From: Streptococcus mitis
GTDB lineage: Bacteria > Bacillota > Bacilli > Lactobacillales > Streptococcaceae
Direction: 5' to 3'
Length of the DNA: 64,000 bases
Assembly: GCF_946190065.1 (NCBI RefSeq)
Contig: NZ_CAMHZD010000006.1
Location: forward strand, 46,642-110,641
Below the pieces are notes generated by a model. That model did no database searches. It saw only the letters and a program-made list of their open reading frames with translations, and was not told the origin of the DNA. The position numbers were made by a program, and so were the translations under genes. This document shows, one piece after another, positions 26,850-37,301 of the stretch (position 1 is the stretch's first letter; each line of letters starts with the position of its first letter).

Positions 26850-29063
26850 ATGACAAAACAAGTGTTTCAAACGACTTTTGCGGGTCGTGAGTTAATTGTA
26901 GAGACTGGTCAGGTTGCTAAGCAAGCAAATGGCTCTGTTGTCGTGCGTTACGGTGAGTCAACTGTCTTGACTGCTGCCGTTATGTCTAAGAAAATGGCAA
27001 CTGGAGATTTCTTCCCTCTTCAAGTCAACTACGAAGAAAAAATGTATGCAGCTGGGAAGTTTCCTGGTGGCTTTATGAAACGTGAAGGACGTCCTTCAAC
27101 GGATGCGACTTTGACAGCGCGTTTGATTGACCGTCCAATCCGTCCTATGTTTGCAGAAGGTTTCCGTAACGAAGTCCAAGTCATCAACACCGTGCTTTCT
27201 TATGATGAAAATGCTTCTGCACCTATGGCAGCTATGTTTGGTTCATCCTTGGCGCTTTCTATTTCAGATATTCCGTTTGACGGACCAATCGCTGGGGTAC
27301 AAGTGGGCTATGTAGATGGCCAAATCATCATCAATCCAAGTCAAGAACAAGCAGAGCTTTCTCTTCTTGAATTAACAGTAGCTGGTACCAAACACGCTAT
27401 CAACATGGTAGAATCTGGTGCTAAAGAATTGTCAGAAGAAATCATGTTGGAAGCTCTCCTTAAAGGGCACGAAGCAGTTAAAGAATTGATTGCCTTCCAA
27501 GAAGAAATCGTTGCTGCTGTTGGTAAGGAAAAAGCAGAAGTTGAGTTGCTTCATGTGGACGCTGACTTGCAAGCTGAAATTATCGCAGCCTACAACAGCG
27601 ACCTCCAAAAAGCTGTCCAAGTAGAAGAGAAATTGGCCCGTGAAGCTGCAACTCAAGCAGTCAAAGACCAAGTCACTGCCGTTTACGAAGAAAAATATGC
27701 AGATCACGAAGAATTTGACCGTATCATGCGTGATGTGGCTGAAATCTTGGAACAAATGGAACATGCTGAAGTGCGCCGTTTGATTACAGAAGACAAGGTG
27801 CGTCCTGATGGTCGTAAGGTTGATGAAATCCGTCCTTTGGATGCGGTTGTTGACTTCCTTCCTCGTGTACACGGTTCTGGTCTCTTCACTCGTGGACAAA
27901 CTCAGGCTCTTTCAGTCTTGACCTTGGCCCCAATGGGTGAAACTCAAATCATTGATGGTTTGGATCCAGAGTACAAGAAACGCTTTATGCACCACTATAA
28001 CTTCCCACAATACTCTGTTGGGGAAACTGGTCGTTACGGTGCGCCAGGTCGTCGTGAAATCGGTCACGGTGCTCTTGGTGAGCGTGCACTTGCTCAAGTC
28101 TTGCCAAGTTTGGAAGAATTCCCATATGCTATCCGCTTGGTAGCTGAGGTCTTGGAATCAAACGGTTCTTCATCTCAGGCTTCTATCTGTGCTGGAACTC
28201 TTGCCCTTATGGCTGGTGGTGTGCCAATCAAGGCGCCAGTAGCAGGGATTGCCATGGGTCTCATTTCAGATGGAAACAACTATACAGTCTTGACAGATAT
28301 CCAAGGTTTGGAAGACCACTTTGGAGATATGGACTTTAAGGTTGCAGGTACTCGTGACGGGATTACAGCCCTTCAAATGGATATCAAGATTCAAGGGATT
28401 ACTGCAGAAATCTTGACTGAGGCTCTTGCCCAAGCTAAGAAAGCGCGTTTTGAAATCCTTGATGTGATTGAAGCAACCATTCCAGAAGTTCGTCCAGAAT
28501 TGGCTCCAACTGCTCCGAAAATTGATACCATCAAGATTGATGTGGACAAGATTAAGATTGTCATCGGTAAGGGTGGAGAAACCATCGACAAGATTATCGC
28601 TGAAACAGGTGTTAAGATTGATATCGATGAAGAAGGAAATGTGTCTATCTACTCTAGCGACCAAGATGCCATCAATCGTGCTAAAGAAATTATTGCCGGT
28701 TTGGTCCGTGAAGCCAAAGTGGATGAAGTTTACCGTGCTAAAGTCGTTCGTATCGAGAAATTTGGTGTCTTTGTCAACCTCTTTGACAAGACAGATGCCC
28801 TTGTTCATATCTCTGAGATGGCTTGGACGCGTACCAATAATGTCGAAGACTTGGTAGCAATCGGGGATGAAGTTGATGTTAAGGTTATCAAGATTGATGA
28901 AAAAGGACGTGTGGATGCTTCTATGAAAGCCCTTCTTCCTCGTCCACCAAAACCTGAACGTGATGAAAAAGGCGAAAAGTCTGAGCGACCTCACCGCCCA
29001 CGTCATCACAAGGACCACAAACCTAAGAAAGAATTTACAGAAACACCAAAAGATTCAGAATAA
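26850..29063 (+). CDS. pnp: Polynucleotide phosphorylase
   Basis: PNPase degrades RNA 3' to 5' with phosphate, and can add tails in reverse. From the ATG at 26850 (AAAGGGGAT ribosome site) the protein is 737 residues. It has two RNase PH domains (about 1-220 and 310-550, with [18 protein letters not shown] in the second). A KH domain (about 555-615, [14 protein letters not shown]) and an S1 domain (about 622-690, [15 protein letters not shown]) follow, then a charged His/Lys/Pro-rich tail. The frame is open upstream to 26736, but that part is leader. cysE follows 15 bases later. Confidence 0.96.
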   Translation: MTKQVFQTTFAGRELIVETGQVAKQANGSVVVRYGESTVLTAAVMSKKMATGDFFPLQVNYEEKMYAAGKFPGGFMKREGRPSTDATLTARLIDRPIRPMFAEGFRNEVQVINTVLSYDENASAPMAAMFGSSLALSISDIPFDGPIAGVQVGYVDGQIIINPSQEQAELSLLELTVAGTKHAINMVESGAKELSEEIMLEALLKGHEAVKELIAFQEEIVAAVGKEKAEVELLHVDADLQAEIIAAYNSDLQKAVQVEEKLAREAATQAVKDQVTAVYEEKYADHEEFDRIMRDVAEILEQMEHAEVRRLITEDKVRPDGRKVDEIRPLDAVVDFLPRVHGSGLFTRGQTQALSVLTLAPMGETQIIDGLDPEYKKRFMHHYNFPQYSVGETGRYGAPGRREIGHGALGERALAQVLPSLEEFPYAIRLVAEVLESNGSSSQASICAGTLALMAGGVPIKAPVAGIAMGLISDGNNYTVLTDIQGLEDHFGDMDFKVAGTRDGITALQMDIKIQGITAEILTEALAQAKKARFEILDVIEATIPEVRPELAPTAPKIDTIKIDVDKIKIVIGKGGETIDKIIAETGVKIDIDEEGNVSIYSSDQDAINRAKEIIAGLVREAKVDEVYRAKVVRIEKFGVFVNLFDKTDALVHISEMAWTRTNNVEDLVAIGDEVDVKVIKIDEKGRVDASMKALLPRPPKPERDEKGEKSERPHRPRHHKDHKPKKEFTETPKDSE

Positions 29064-29078
29064 GAAAAGGAGAAATGT

Positions 29079-29696
29079 ATGGGATGGTGGCGCGAAACCA
29101 TTGATATCGTAAAAGAAAATGATCCAGCGGCCCGCACCACTTTGGAGGTTTTGCTGACTTATCCAGGTGTCAAGGCCTTGGCGGCCCACCGTCTCTCGCA
29201 TTTTCTCTGGAAGCATGGCTTCAAACTCCTGGCTCGTATGCACAGTCAGTTTTGGCGCTTTTGGACTCAGATTGAGATTCATCCAGGTGCCCAGATTGAT
29301 TCAGGTGTCTTTATCGACCACGGTTCTGGTCTGGTGATTGGGGAAACAGCGATCGTTGAAAAAGGTGTTCTCCTTTATCACGGAGTGACTCTTGGTGGGA
29401 CTGGTAAGGATGTTGGCAAACGCCATCCGACCGTTCGTCAGGGTGCCCTTATATCAGCACATGCCCAAGTTATCGGACCAGTGGAAATCGGCGAAAATGC
29501 CAAGGTCGGTGCTGCAGCAGTTGTTGTAGCAGACGTACCTAGTGATGTGACGGTTGTCGGTATTCCTGCTAAGATTGTCCGTGTACATGGTAAAAAGGAT
29601 GAGCCGGTCATTCACGAAGTCGAAGAAAAACGAGAGTACTACGTCAATAAACTCGAGCAGGCTAAAGATGCCAGTCACAGATCGTCTGGGTTGTAG
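29079..29696 (+). CDS. cysE: Serine O-acetyltransferase
   Basis: CysE makes O-acetylserine, the precursor that takes up sulfide to form cysteine. The 205-residue protein has a short helical N-terminus and a left-handed beta-helix with hexapeptide repeats. Catalytic-region motifs are FIDHGSGLVIGETA and LYHGVTLGGTGKD (about residues 80-110). It lies 15 bases after pnp with a good ribosome site (AAAGGAG), and two genes upstream of cysS, so cysteine synthesis and cysteine charging are linked in one gene run. Confidence 0.95.
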   Translation: MGWWRETIDIVKENDPAARTTLEVLLTYPGVKALAAHRLSHFLWKHGFKLLARMHSQFWRFWTQIEIHPGAQIDSGVFIDHGSGLVIGETAIVEKGVLLYHGVTLGGTGKDVGKRHPTVRQGALISAHAQVIGPVEIGENAKVGAAAVVVADVPSDVTVVGIPAKIVRVHGKKDEPVIHEVEEKREYYVNKLEQAKDASHRSSGL

Positions 29697-29707
29697 AGGA
29701 TACCTAT

Positions 29708-30592
29708 ATGATTCAAGTAAGAAACAAGTTAAGCCAAGAGGAGCTATCTGAGGCGAAAAAACTAATTAACTGTTGTCAAAACTATGACGGTACCTATCGT
29801 GATCCCTATCTCTCTAACATGCTTAATTTTGACCCAAACATGCCCGCCTTTTTCCTTTATTATGAAAAAGGCGAACTTGTTGGTTTATTAACTGTCTATG
29901 CAGATGACCAAGATGTAGAAGTGACGATACTGGTTCATCCAGATCGTCGCCGTCAGGGGATTGCGCGTGCATTGTTTACTAGTTTTGAGAGAGAAACAGC
30001 TTCTTTTCCTATTCGTTCAGTGACTTTTCAGACAGAACGTATTTTTCTAGAACGTCATCCTGATTTTGTTAGCAACTGGGGATTGGTCGAGGATGAAGAG
30101 ACAGAAACTTGGTTAGGTAAGGATAGAAAACCTTATCCGTTAGCAAATGTTTCCAATCTTGAAGTTTTGTTAGCAGATAGTTCGTATCAGGATCAAATTA
30201 GTCAGTTAAAATTTCAGGCATTCTCAGAAGAGCATGAATCTAGAGAGATTGTGGATAGATATGTCGCTGAAGCTCTGAAGGATCCAGAAAGTCGCTTATA
30301 TATTTTGTTAAAAGACGGTCAGATTATTGGAACTTGCACGGTAGATTTATCGACTAATACGAATTACTTCTACGGTTTAGCAATATCAGAACTTGAACGT
30401 GGGAAAGGCTATGGAAGCTATTTAGCAAAATCCCTTGTCAACCAACTAATTGAGCAAAATGACAAGGAATTTCAGATTGCAGTAGAGGACAGCAATGTAG
30501 GTGCCAAGCGCTTGTATGAAAAAATTGGCTTTGTCAAACAGACCCAGGTGGTTTATCTGAATGAGAAAGGAGCAAGGGATTCCGAAGTGTAG
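29708..30592 (+). CDS. GNAT acetyltransferase, two GNAT domains
   Basis: The 294-residue protein has two GNAT folds in tandem. The first (about 40-105) has the acetyl-CoA motif VHPDRRRQGIARALF. The second (about 150-285) has SELERGKGYGSYLAKSLV and ends with the VEDSNVGAKRLYEKIGF segment. The substrate cannot be told from sequence. It follows cysE by 11 bases, with AGAGGA upstream. Tandem GNAT proteins are often close to mycothiol synthase-like or uncharacterised acetyltransferases. Confidence 0.85.
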   Translation: MIQVRNKLSQEELSEAKKLINCCQNYDGTYRDPYLSNMLNFDPNMPAFFLYYEKGELVGLLTVYADDQDVEVTILVHPDRRRQGIARALFTSFERETASFPIRSVTFQTERIFLERHPDFVSNWGLVEDEETETWLGKDRKPYPLANVSNLEVLLADSSYQDQISQLKFQAFSEEHESREIVDRYVAEALKDPESRLYILLKDGQIIGTCTVDLSTNTNYFYGLAISELERGKGYGSYLAKSLVNQLIEQNDKEFQIAVEDSNVGAKRLYEKIGFVKQTQVVYLNEKGARDSEV

Positions 30593-30673
30593 GGACATTC
30601 GGACTGAAATTCAATTGAACTCTTAGTGATGAAACTAACTGTTCTTGGATTTTAGCTTTCCTGATTATGATTT

Positions 30674-32017
30674 ATGATTAAAATTTACGACACCATGTCT
30701 CGTGATTTGCGAGAATTTGTCCCAATTGAGGACGGCAAAGTTAAGATGTATGTTTGTGGGCCAACGGTGTATAACTATATCCATGTGGGCAATGCCCGCT
30801 CAACAGTAGCCTTTGATACCATTCGTCGTTATTTTGAGTATCGTGGCTACGAAGTTGCCTATATTTCCAATTTTACAGATGTGGATGATAAGATTATCAA
30901 CCGTGCCAAGGAAGAAGGTATCACGCCTCAGGAAGTTGCGGACAAGTACATCGCTGCCTTTCGTGAAGATGTGACGGCCTTAGGCGTGAAGCCTGCAACT
31001 CGCCATCCGCGTGTGGTGGAGTTTATGGCTGACATTGTCCGTTTTGTGGAAGACTTGATTGAAAAAGGTTTTGCCTACGAGAGTCAAGGGGATGTTTATT
31101 TCCGTGTGGAAAAATCTCACAACTATGCCAAATTGGCTAATAAAACCTTGGAAGATTTGGAGCTGGGTGCTTCAGGTCGTACCGATGAAGAAACAGCTCG
31201 CAAGGAAAATCCTGTAGACTTTGCCCTATGGAAAGCTGCTAAACCAGGCGAGATTTCTTGGGACAGTCCTTGGGGACCTGGTCGTCCGGGCTGGCATATT
31301 GAGTGTTCGGTCATGTCGACAGAAATTTTGGGCGATACTATTGATATCCACGGTGGTGGAGCGGACCTTGAGTTTCCTCACCACACCAATGAAATTGCCC
31401 AGTCTGAAGCTAAAACAGGCAAGACTTTTGCCAACTACTGGATGCACAATGGCTTTGTCAATATCGACAATGTCAAGATGTCTAAGTCTTTGGGCAACTT
31501 TATAACCGTACACGATGCCCTTAAAACTCTTGATGGTCAAGTGCTTCGTTTCTTCTTTGCGACACAACATTACCGTAAGCCTATCAACTTTACGGAAAAG
31601 GCAGTGCGTGATGCAGAGACTAATCTCAAGTATCTAAAGAACACTTACGAACAACCATTTTCTGGGACTGTAGATGATCAAGAGTTACAGGCTTTTAAAG
31701 ACAAGTTTATAGCAGCTATGGATGAGGATTTCAACGCTGCCAACGGTATCACAGTAGTCTTTGAAATGGCCAAATGGATCAATTCCGGCAACTATGATGC
31801 AAGTGTTAAGGAAGCTCTTGCGGATATGTTGGAAGTCTTTGGGATTGTCTTTGTTGAGGAAGTATTGGATGTAGAGATTGAAGCCTTGATTCAAAAACGC
31901 CAAGAAGCGCGTGCCAATCGGGACTTTGCGACAGCTGACCAAATCCGTGACCAATTGGCTGCTCAAGGAATTAAGCTCCTTGACACCAAGGATGGAGTGA
32001 GGTGGACACGTGATTGA
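30674..32017 (+). CDS. cysS: Cysteinyl-tRNA synthetase
   Basis: CysS charges tRNA-Cys. The 447-residue class I synthetase shows the zinc/cysteine site (MYVCGPTVYN), the HIGH-like signature IHVGNAR near residue 38, the zinc-binding WHIECSVMS, and KMSKSLGN near residue 270. No convincing ribosome site precedes the ATG, which is odd for a housekeeping gene, and no other start looks better. mrnC overlaps its end. Confidence 0.96.
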   Translation: MIKIYDTMSRDLREFVPIEDGKVKMYVCGPTVYNYIHVGNARSTVAFDTIRRYFEYRGYEVAYISNFTDVDDKIINRAKEEGITPQEVADKYIAAFREDVTALGVKPATRHPRVVEFMADIVRFVEDLIEKGFAYESQGDVYFRVEKSHNYAKLANKTLEDLELGASGRTDEETARKENPVDFALWKAAKPGEISWDSPWGPGRPGWHIECSVMSTEILGDTIDIHGGGADLEFPHHTNEIAQSEAKTGKTFANYWMHNGFVNIDNVKMSKSLGNFITVHDALKTLDGQVLRFFFATQHYRKPINFTEKAVRDAETNLKYLKNTYEQPFSGTVDDQELQAFKDKFIAAMDEDFNAANGITVVFEMAKWINSGNYDASVKEALADMLEVFGIVFVEEVLDVEIEALIQKRQEARANRDFATADQIRDQLAAQGIKLLDTKDGVRWTRD

Positions 32018-32396
32018 TGTCAATCTCATTAACGGGATTGCGCTAGCCTTTGAAGGAGATGCGGTTTATTCTATGTATATTCGCCGTCACCTCATCCTCA
32101 AAGGTATGACCAAACCCAATAAACTCCATCAAGAAGCGACCAAGTATGTGTCAGCCAAAGCTCAGGCTCGCTTGATTTCCCTTATGTTAGATGAGCGGGT
32201 CTTAACGGAAAAAGAAGAAGAAATCTACAAACGTGGTCGCAATACTAATAGCCACACAAAGGCTAAAAATGCCGATGTGGTGACTTACCGTATGTCTACA
32301 GGTTTTGAAGCAGTCATGGGCTATCTTCATATGACTGAAAATCTGGAACGTCTTGAGAGCTTGATTTCGTGGTGCATCCAAAAAGTGGAGGGCTAG
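32010..32396 (+). CDS. mrnC: Mini-ribonuclease III
   Basis: This 128-residue RNase III-like protein lacks the double-stranded RNA-binding domain. Mini-III matures 23S rRNA ends. The catalytic-type segment LAFEGDAVYSMYIRRHL (about 10-26) and KAKNADVVTYRMSTGFEAVMG near residue 90 are visible. The start is GTG at 32010, eight bases inside cysS, with GGAGTGAGGTGG upstream. A cysS-mrnC order is widespread in Firmicutes, which supports the call. Confidence 0.92.
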   Translation: MIDVNLINGIALAFEGDAVYSMYIRRHLILKGMTKPNKLHQEATKYVSAKAQARLISLMLDERVLTEKEEEIYKRGRNTNSHTKAKNADVVTYRMSTGFEAVMGYLHMTENLERLESLISWCIQKVEG

Positions 32397-32399
32397 GAC

Positions 32400-33269
32400 A
32401 TGATAGCAAAAGAACTACAAGACTGGTTTCCTGAGGCTCAGATTTCAGACCAACCAGTAGAGAAAGAGGGCTATCTCACGCTACCTTTAGCTTCTCGGCA
32501 GTGGATTCTGCTGGAGGAAGCTGAACTCAGCGAGCGTGAAAAGCAGTTGATTTCGCTTTTGACCCAGCAGGAGCAGGCTCGTTCGCTCAATCCTTGGTAT
32601 TCTTTTTTGATTGAGGGGAAGGGACAGGTACCACAAGCTTTTAAAAAGATTCAGTTGGTTTATTGTCATCTTTCCTATTTTCAGCAGGAAAATCTAGCTT
32701 CTTGGCTGGATATGATGCGGACTCTTTTTCCCAACTGTCAGACAGTGCTTCAGGTCGGAGCTCAGGATTACGTTTTCGTGCTTCAACAAGATAAGTACAC
32801 CCCTGTACGAGCTATTTTAAGCGATACGATTGAAGCAGTTGAGTATGACTTTGGATTGCGTTTGTCAATCATGTTAGGTCAGGTTTGGTCTCAGACAGGA
32901 CATCATGCCTTACCAGACTTAATCAAAGCGGAGCGCGATTTGTTCAAGACTTGGTGGCGTCAGGGTCACCAAGGTGTTCATGCTTTTTCTCATCTCTATC
33001 TTTGGAGTATGGGAGAAAGACTCGTGGGCTTGAAGGCAATCAAGGAATGTCTACACCAGATGATCTTGGATCAGGACCAGATTCAGGAAATCATTCTCTC
33101 TCTTTGGGAAAATAGTGCTGTTCTAACAAAAACAGCCCAGCAACTCTATCTGCACCGCAATTCTCTCCAATACAAGATTGATAAATGGGAAGAGTTGACA
33201 GGGCTTCAATTGAAGGAATTGACTGACCTGACCTTGTGCTATCAGTTGATTTTACCAGATATTCTCTAA
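32400..33269 (+). CDS. PucR-type helix-turn-helix protein
   Basis: The 289-residue protein ends with a PucR/CdaR-type helix-turn-helix (KTAQQLYLHRNSLQYKIDKW, about 240-260). The first 230 residues resemble the sugar-diacid-type regulator core but have no clear ligand motif. It starts three bases after mrnC and precedes msmK, separated by a terminator. It could regulate the sugar ATPase gene msmK next door, but no sequence evidence proves that. Confidence 0.75.
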   Translation: MIAKELQDWFPEAQISDQPVEKEGYLTLPLASRQWILLEEAELSEREKQLISLLTQQEQARSLNPWYSFLIEGKGQVPQAFKKIQLVYCHLSYFQQENLASWLDMMRTLFPNCQTVLQVGAQDYVFVLQQDKYTPVRAILSDTIEAVEYDFGLRLSIMLGQVWSQTGHHALPDLIKAERDLFKTWWRQGHQGVHAFSHLYLWSMGERLVGLKAIKECLHQMILDQDQIQEIILSLWENSAVLTKTAQQLYLHRNSLQYKIDKWEELTGLQLKELTDLTLCYQLILPDIL

Positions 33270-33300
33270 AGTTTTGTGCAAGTTGCACAGAACTTTTTTA
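33268..33300 (+). terminator. Rho-independent terminator before msmK
   Basis: A stem AGTT.TTGTGCAA / TTGCACA.AACT is followed by six T. It begins at the stop of the regulator gene. Confidence 0.8.
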
Positions 33301-33325
33301 TTTTTTTGGTCATCTTGCCATAGAA

Positions 33326-33349
33326 ATGTAAAGCGTTTTCATCTATAAT
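33326..33349 (+). promoter_or_regulatory. msmK promoter with cre-like operator
   Basis: TGTAAAGCGTTTTCA at about 33327-33341 resembles a CcpA cre site with one extra base in the left half. It lies directly before the -10 TATAAT (33344-33349), so carbon catabolite control of msmK is plausible. Confidence 0.6.
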
Positions 33350-33381
33350 AAAACTATCAAAAGACAAAAGGAGTTCACCTC

Positions 33382-34512
33382 ATGGTAGAATTGAATCTTA
33401 AAAACATTTACAAAAAATATCCAAACAGCGAACACTACTCAGTTGAAGACTTCAACTTGGACATCAAAGACAAAGAGTTTATAGTTTTTGTAGGTCCTTC
33501 AGGATGTGGTAAATCAACAACTCTTCGTATGATTGCTGGTCTTGAAGACATCACAGAAGGTACTGCATCTATCGATGGCGTGGTTGTCAACGACGTAGCT
33601 CCAAAAGACCGTGACATCGCCATGGTATTCCAAAACTACGCTCTTTACCCACACATGACTGTTTATGACAACATGGCTTTCGGTTTGAAATTGCGTAAAT
33701 ACAGCAAAGAAGACATCGACAAACGTGTGCAAGAAGCAGCAGCAATCCTTGGTTTGAAAGAATTCTTGGATAGTAAACCAGCTGACCTTTCAGGTGGTCA
33801 ACGTCAACGTGTTGCCATGGGTCGTGCGATTGTCCGTGATGCAAAAGTATTCTTGATGGACGAACCTTTGTCAAACTTGGATGCCAAACTTCGTGTATCA
33901 ATGCGTGCTGAAATCGCTAAAATCCACCGTCGTATCGGAGCTACAACTATCTACGTAACTCACGACCAAACAGAAGCGATGACACTTGCAGACCGTATCG
34001 TTATCATGTCAGCAACTAAGAACCCTGCTGGTACAGGTACTATCGGACGTGTAGAACAAATCGGCACTCCTCAAGAAGTTTACAAAAACCCAGTTAACAA
34101 ATTCGTAGCAGGATTCATCGGAAGCCCAGCTATGAACTTCATCAATGTGAAATTGGTTGGTAGCGAAATTATTTCAGACGGTTTCCGTTTGAAAGTTCCA
34201 GAAGGAGCATTGAAAGTTCTTCGTGAAAAAGGCTACGAAGGTAAAGAATTGATCTTCGGTATCCGTCCAGAAGATGTGAATGCAGAACCTGCTTTCCTTG
34301 AAACATTCCCAGAATCAGTTGTCAAAGCTACTATCTCTGTATCAGAATTGCTTGGTTCAGAATCTCACCTTTACTGCCAAGTTGGTAAAGATGAATTTGT
34401 TGCCAAAGTTGATGCTCGTGACTACTTGCAAACAGGTGCAACAGTTGAACTTGGATTTGACTTGAACAAAGCACACTTCTTCGATGTAGAAACTGAAAAA
34501 ACAGTCTACTAA
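33382..34512 (+). CDS. msmK: Sugar ABC transporter ATPase (shared, MsmK/UgpC type)
   Basis: This ATPase powers several carbohydrate ABC importers in streptococci, being shared rather than dedicated. The 376-residue protein has Walker [10 protein letters not shown] (about 37-45), signature [15 protein letters not shown] (about 135-149), Walker [16 protein letters not shown], and a C-terminal TOBE/regulatory region from about residue 240. It stands alone without permease genes, as expected for the shared ATPase. A cre-like site and TATAAT lie upstream, and a terminator lies downstream. Confidence 0.94.
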   Translation: MVELNLKNIYKKYPNSEHYSVEDFNLDIKDKEFIVFVGPSGCGKSTTLRMIAGLEDITEGTASIDGVVVNDVAPKDRDIAMVFQNYALYPHMTVYDNMAFGLKLRKYSKEDIDKRVQEAAAILGLKEFLDSKPADLSGGQRQRVAMGRAIVRDAKVFLMDEPLSNLDAKLRVSMRAEIAKIHRRIGATTIYVTHDQTEAMTLADRIVIMSATKNPAGTGTIGRVEQIGTPQEVYKNPVNKFVAGFIGSPAMNFINVKLVGSEIISDGFRLKVPEGALKVLREKGYEGKELIFGIRPEDVNAEPAFLETFPESVVKATISVSELLGSESHLYCQVGKDEFVAKVDARDYLQTGATVELGFDLNKAHFFDVETEKTVY

Positions 34513-34526
34513 GATAAATGAAACTC

Positions 34527-34557
34527 AAAACACTGCTAGAAATCTGGCAGTGTTTTT
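34527..34557 (+). terminator. Rho-independent terminator after msmK
   Basis: An AAAACACTGC / GCAGTGTTTT stem with TAG.CTG inner bases is followed by T residues. Confidence 0.88.
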
Positions 34558-34570
34558 TGAGATTGCGTAG

Positions 34571-34596
34571 AAAAAACTCCTGGGAAATTCCAGGAG
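34571..34596 (-). terminator. Terminator of the leftward ferric reductase gene
   Basis: On the minus strand, CTCCTGG-AATTTC-CCAGGAG is followed by six T. It faces the msmK terminator. Confidence 0.85.
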
Positions 34597-34607
34597 GGTA
34601 TGATTGA

Positions 34608-35810
34608 TTATTTGAACTTGAATCCTTCGTAAATAAGCTCTGCTTTTGGATTTTCTTCCTTAATTTGTTTGGCAAGTGATTTCATCATAGAATGAGGACC
34701 ACACATATAGACGCTTGCATGTTCGGTCACTTCTTCTTGCTCAAAATTAAGATAGCCGTCTTTCCTACTGTCTACTAGATGGAGTTCAAAATTAGGATTT
34801 TTCTGAGCATAGTCACGAAGCAAATCTAGATAGACTGCATTTTCCTCTCCACGGAAGCTATAGTAGAAGTGAACCTGTTTATCTAAAATAGGATGTTCAC
34901 GGATATAAGAGATGAAGGGGGTGATCCCAATACCTCCAGCAACCCAAACCTGATTTTCTCGTCCTTTTTCTATGATCATGTGTCCGTAAGCTCTGTCTAC
35001 GCTTACTTTGCTGCCGACTTGAAGATTGTCATAGATATTCTTGGTATGGTCACCTGAATTTTTAACAGTAAAGTAAAGAGTTTGACCATGACCTCCTGAG
35101 ATAGAAAAGGGATGCGGAGCATTTTCAAAACCTTCTTGGAAAATCTTTAGGAAGGCAAATTGTCCTGATTGATAGATGAAAGGTCTGCTAAGATGGATTT
35201 GAATTTCTCTAGTATCGTGGTTTAAGCGTTTGAGATTGGTAATTTTCCCTAGATAGGGGAAGCCAATCTTTTGATAAAGGAAGATGATATAAAAACCAGC
35301 CAGTAATCCTAAAAGGGCATAGCTACCAACAAGAAAACTTAGAAGATTAAATGTAAGGAGACGATTGCCCATCATCATGTAGACATGAAAGAGTCCGAAA
35401 ATATAAGCTAGATAAACCAGACGGTGAATCCATCGCCAAGCTTCGTATTGGATGTATTTGCCTAAATAGGCGACAAGGATGATACTGACAAAGATATAGA
35501 TGGCAAGGTTACCAAACTGAGCAGCTAAACGAGAGCCCCACAAACCGCCCATACTAAAGTTATGAAAGATGAGTAGGATGATGGAGAGAAAGGCTGTGAA
35601 TTTGTGGACAGTATAGACCTTCTCCAAACCGTGAAACCAGCTTTCTAGTAGTGGGAGACGAGTGGCTAGGATAAACGTCAGAGATAGGCTTGTTAAAGCT
35701 AGTCCTGGGATCATGAATTGGGGAGAAGTGTTCATCCAAGTCAAAATAGTCAAGACAAAACTAGCTATGATAAAGAGTAGTCCTTTGAGTGATTTCATAG
35801 AAAATTCCAT
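34608..35810 (-). CDS. Ferric reductase-like transmembrane flavoprotein
   Basis: The N-terminal half of this 400-residue protein carries about six membrane helices with haem-ligand-like histidines (VHKFTAFLS, WRWIHRLVYL). The C-terminal half is a ferredoxin-reductase-type FAD/NAD(P)H module: HPFSISGG for FAD, GGIGITPFISYI for NAD, and YMCGP near the end. It probably moves electrons from NAD(P)H across the membrane, to ferric iron or another acceptor. A second in-frame ATG at 35798 follows a GGAA and is a possible start. Confidence 0.85.
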   Translation of the reverse strand: MEFSMKSLKGLLFIIASFVLTILTWMNTSPQFMIPGLALTSLSLTFILATRLPLLESWFHGLEKVYTVHKFTAFLSIILLIFHNFSMGGLWGSRLAAQFGNLAIYIFVSIILVAYLGKYIQYEAWRWIHRLVYLAYIFGLFHVYMMMGNRLLTFNLLSFLVGSYALLGLLAGFYIIFLYQKIGFPYLGKITNLKRLNHDTREIQIHLSRPFIYQSGQFAFLKIFQEGFENAPHPFSISGGHGQTLYFTVKNSGDHTKNIYDNLQVGSKVSVDRAYGHMIIEKGRENQVWVAGGIGITPFISYIREHPILDKQVHFYYSFRGEENAVYLDLLRDYAQKNPNFELHLVDSRKDGYLNFEQEEVTEHASVYMCGPHSMMKSLAKQIKEENPKAELIYEGFKFK

Positions 35811-35906
35811 TTCATTAAGATTTTGATTTGTTGTAAACGAATTCGTTACATTTTATCATAGAAAAAGTATGGTGTCAAATTGAGGTCTATAAATATCTAC
35901 TATCAT

Positions 35907-35937
35907 CAAAAAAACTCTCCAATTTAACTGGAGAGTT
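35907..35937 (-). terminator. Terminator of the leftward amino-acid ABC operon
   Basis: On the minus strand, AACTCTCCA-GTTAAAT-TGGAGAGTT is followed by T residues, just past the last permease gene. Confidence 0.88.
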
Positions 35938-35942
35938 GCTGT

Positions 35943-36602
35943 TTATTCTGCAGCTTGTTGCCAGCGTTTTGCTAGCATATGAGATAGGCTTGAAATTGCT
36001 AGATTGAAGCTGAAGTAGATGAGGGCAATCAGGATATACAGACTGAAGACCTGCTCTGGTTCGAAATAACGGCCCATGAGAATTTGGCTGGCTCCAAAGA
36101 GCTCTTGTAGGGCGATAACAGAGTAGAGAAGGCTGGTATCCTTAATCACGGTTACAAACTGAGAAATGATAGCTGGCAACATTTTACGGATTGCTTGTGG
36201 GAGAATGATGTGGTAGAGGATTTGGGTTGAGGTGAATCCTTGTGACATTCCTGCTTCGTACTGTCCCTTGGCTACGGCATTGAGACCGCCTCGAATAATC
36301 TCAGCTAGAGCTGCTGAGGTAAAGAGAGTGAAGGCAGTGATTCCTGCTGGTGTGGATTTCATCTTGAACACTAAAAAGATAGTGAAAATCCAGAGGAGGT
36401 TGGGAACGTTACGCACAAACTCGATGTAAATGCTGGAGATGATGCGCAAGATAGGATTTTTGCCATTTCTCATGACAGCTAGCACCGTACCGATAAGGGT
36501 AGAGAGGACGATAGCAATCAGAGAAATGTAAAGGGTCAAGCCAAATCCTTTAAAGATAAAGACTAGGTTATCTGGGTTCAAAACTTCTAAAATGGATTCC
36601 AT
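35943..36602 (-). CDS. Amino-acid ABC transporter permease (second)
   Basis: This 219-residue His/Glu/Gln-type permease has about five helices. The EAA-like loop (YEAGMSQGFTSTQILYHIILPQ) couples it to the ATPase. It is the last gene of a leftward four-gene operon (ATPase, binding protein, permease, permease), starting nine bases after the other permease. The pair forms the membrane channel. The substrate, a polar amino acid, is inferred from family membership. Confidence 0.9.
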   Translation of the reverse strand: MESILEVLNPDNLVFIFKGFGLTLYISLIAIVLSTLIGTVLAVMRNGKNPILRIISSIYIEFVRNVPNLLWIFTIFLVFKMKSTPAGITAFTLFTSAALAEIIRGGLNAVAKGQYEAGMSQGFTSTQILYHIILPQAIRKMLPAIISQFVTVIKDTSLLYSVIALQELFGASQILMGRYFEPEQVFSLYILIALIYFSFNLAISSLSHMLAKRWQQAAE

Positions 36603-36611
36603 AGTAACCTC

Positions 36612-37289
36612 CTAAAGTGAATAGGCTTTTTTGTTGGCTTGCTCCATCTTGCGACCAAACTGGGCAACAGGAAAGCAAAGAGAAAAGTAGAGAAGGGCAG
36701 CACCTAGAAAGGCTGGGATATAGTTTCCGTTAAGTGCCGACCAAGACTTGGTCACAAACATCAAGTCCACTCCAGAGATGATAGCGACTGTAGAGGTATT
36801 CTTGATGAGGTTGACAATTTGGTTGGTCAAAGGAGGGAGAATAATACGGAAGGCCTGAGGCAAGATAATCAAGCGCATGGCACTGATATAGGTAAACCCT
36901 TGCGACAAGGCAGCTTCCATCTGACCGCTAGGAATAGACTGAATTCCTGAGCGAATAACCTCGGCGATATAGGCACCGTGATAGAGTCCCACGCAGAGTA
37001 CAGCCGTCCAATAAATCGGAATCATGATGATATGGTCACTAATAAGAGGCAAACCATAAAAAACGATAACAAACTGTACCAAGAGGGGAGTGTTTTGGTA
37101 AAACTCGACAAAGATACGAGCTAAAATGCGCAAAATTGGACGTTTACTGGTCGACATAGCTCCGAAGAAGATTCCCAAGACCATGGCGAGGATAAAGGAT
37201 CCAATCGCTAGGGCAAGGGTGAAGAGGAAACCATTGAAAAATTGTCCAAAATCCTGAAAATAGGCTGTCCAAGATGATAAATCTGTCAT
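36612..37289 (-). CDS. Amino-acid ABC transporter permease (first)
   Basis: This 225-residue permease is of the same family as its neighbour, with the EAA-type loop MEAALSQGFTYISAMRLIIL. It sits 12 bases after the binding-protein gene. Two different permeases in one operon suggest a heterodimeric channel. Confidence 0.9.
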   Translation of the reverse strand: MTDLSSWTAYFQDFGQFFNGFLFTLALAIGSFILAMVLGIFFGAMSTSKRPILRILARIFVEFYQNTPLLVQFVIVFYGLPLISDHIIMIPIYWTAVLCVGLYHGAYIAEVIRSGIQSIPSGQMEAALSQGFTYISAMRLIILPQAFRIILPPLTNQIVNLIKNTSTVAIISGVDLMFVTKSWSALNGNYIPAFLGAALLYFSLCFPVAQFGRKMEQANKKAYSL

Positions 37290-37301
37290 GGGGTGTCCTC
37301 C

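Noticed and set aside
28266-29018. A 250-codon minus-strand frame opposite pnp
   Set aside because: It lies wholly opposite a well-recognised gene and encodes low-complexity Phe/Ile/Asp-rich sequence. It has no neighbours or ribosome site to support it.
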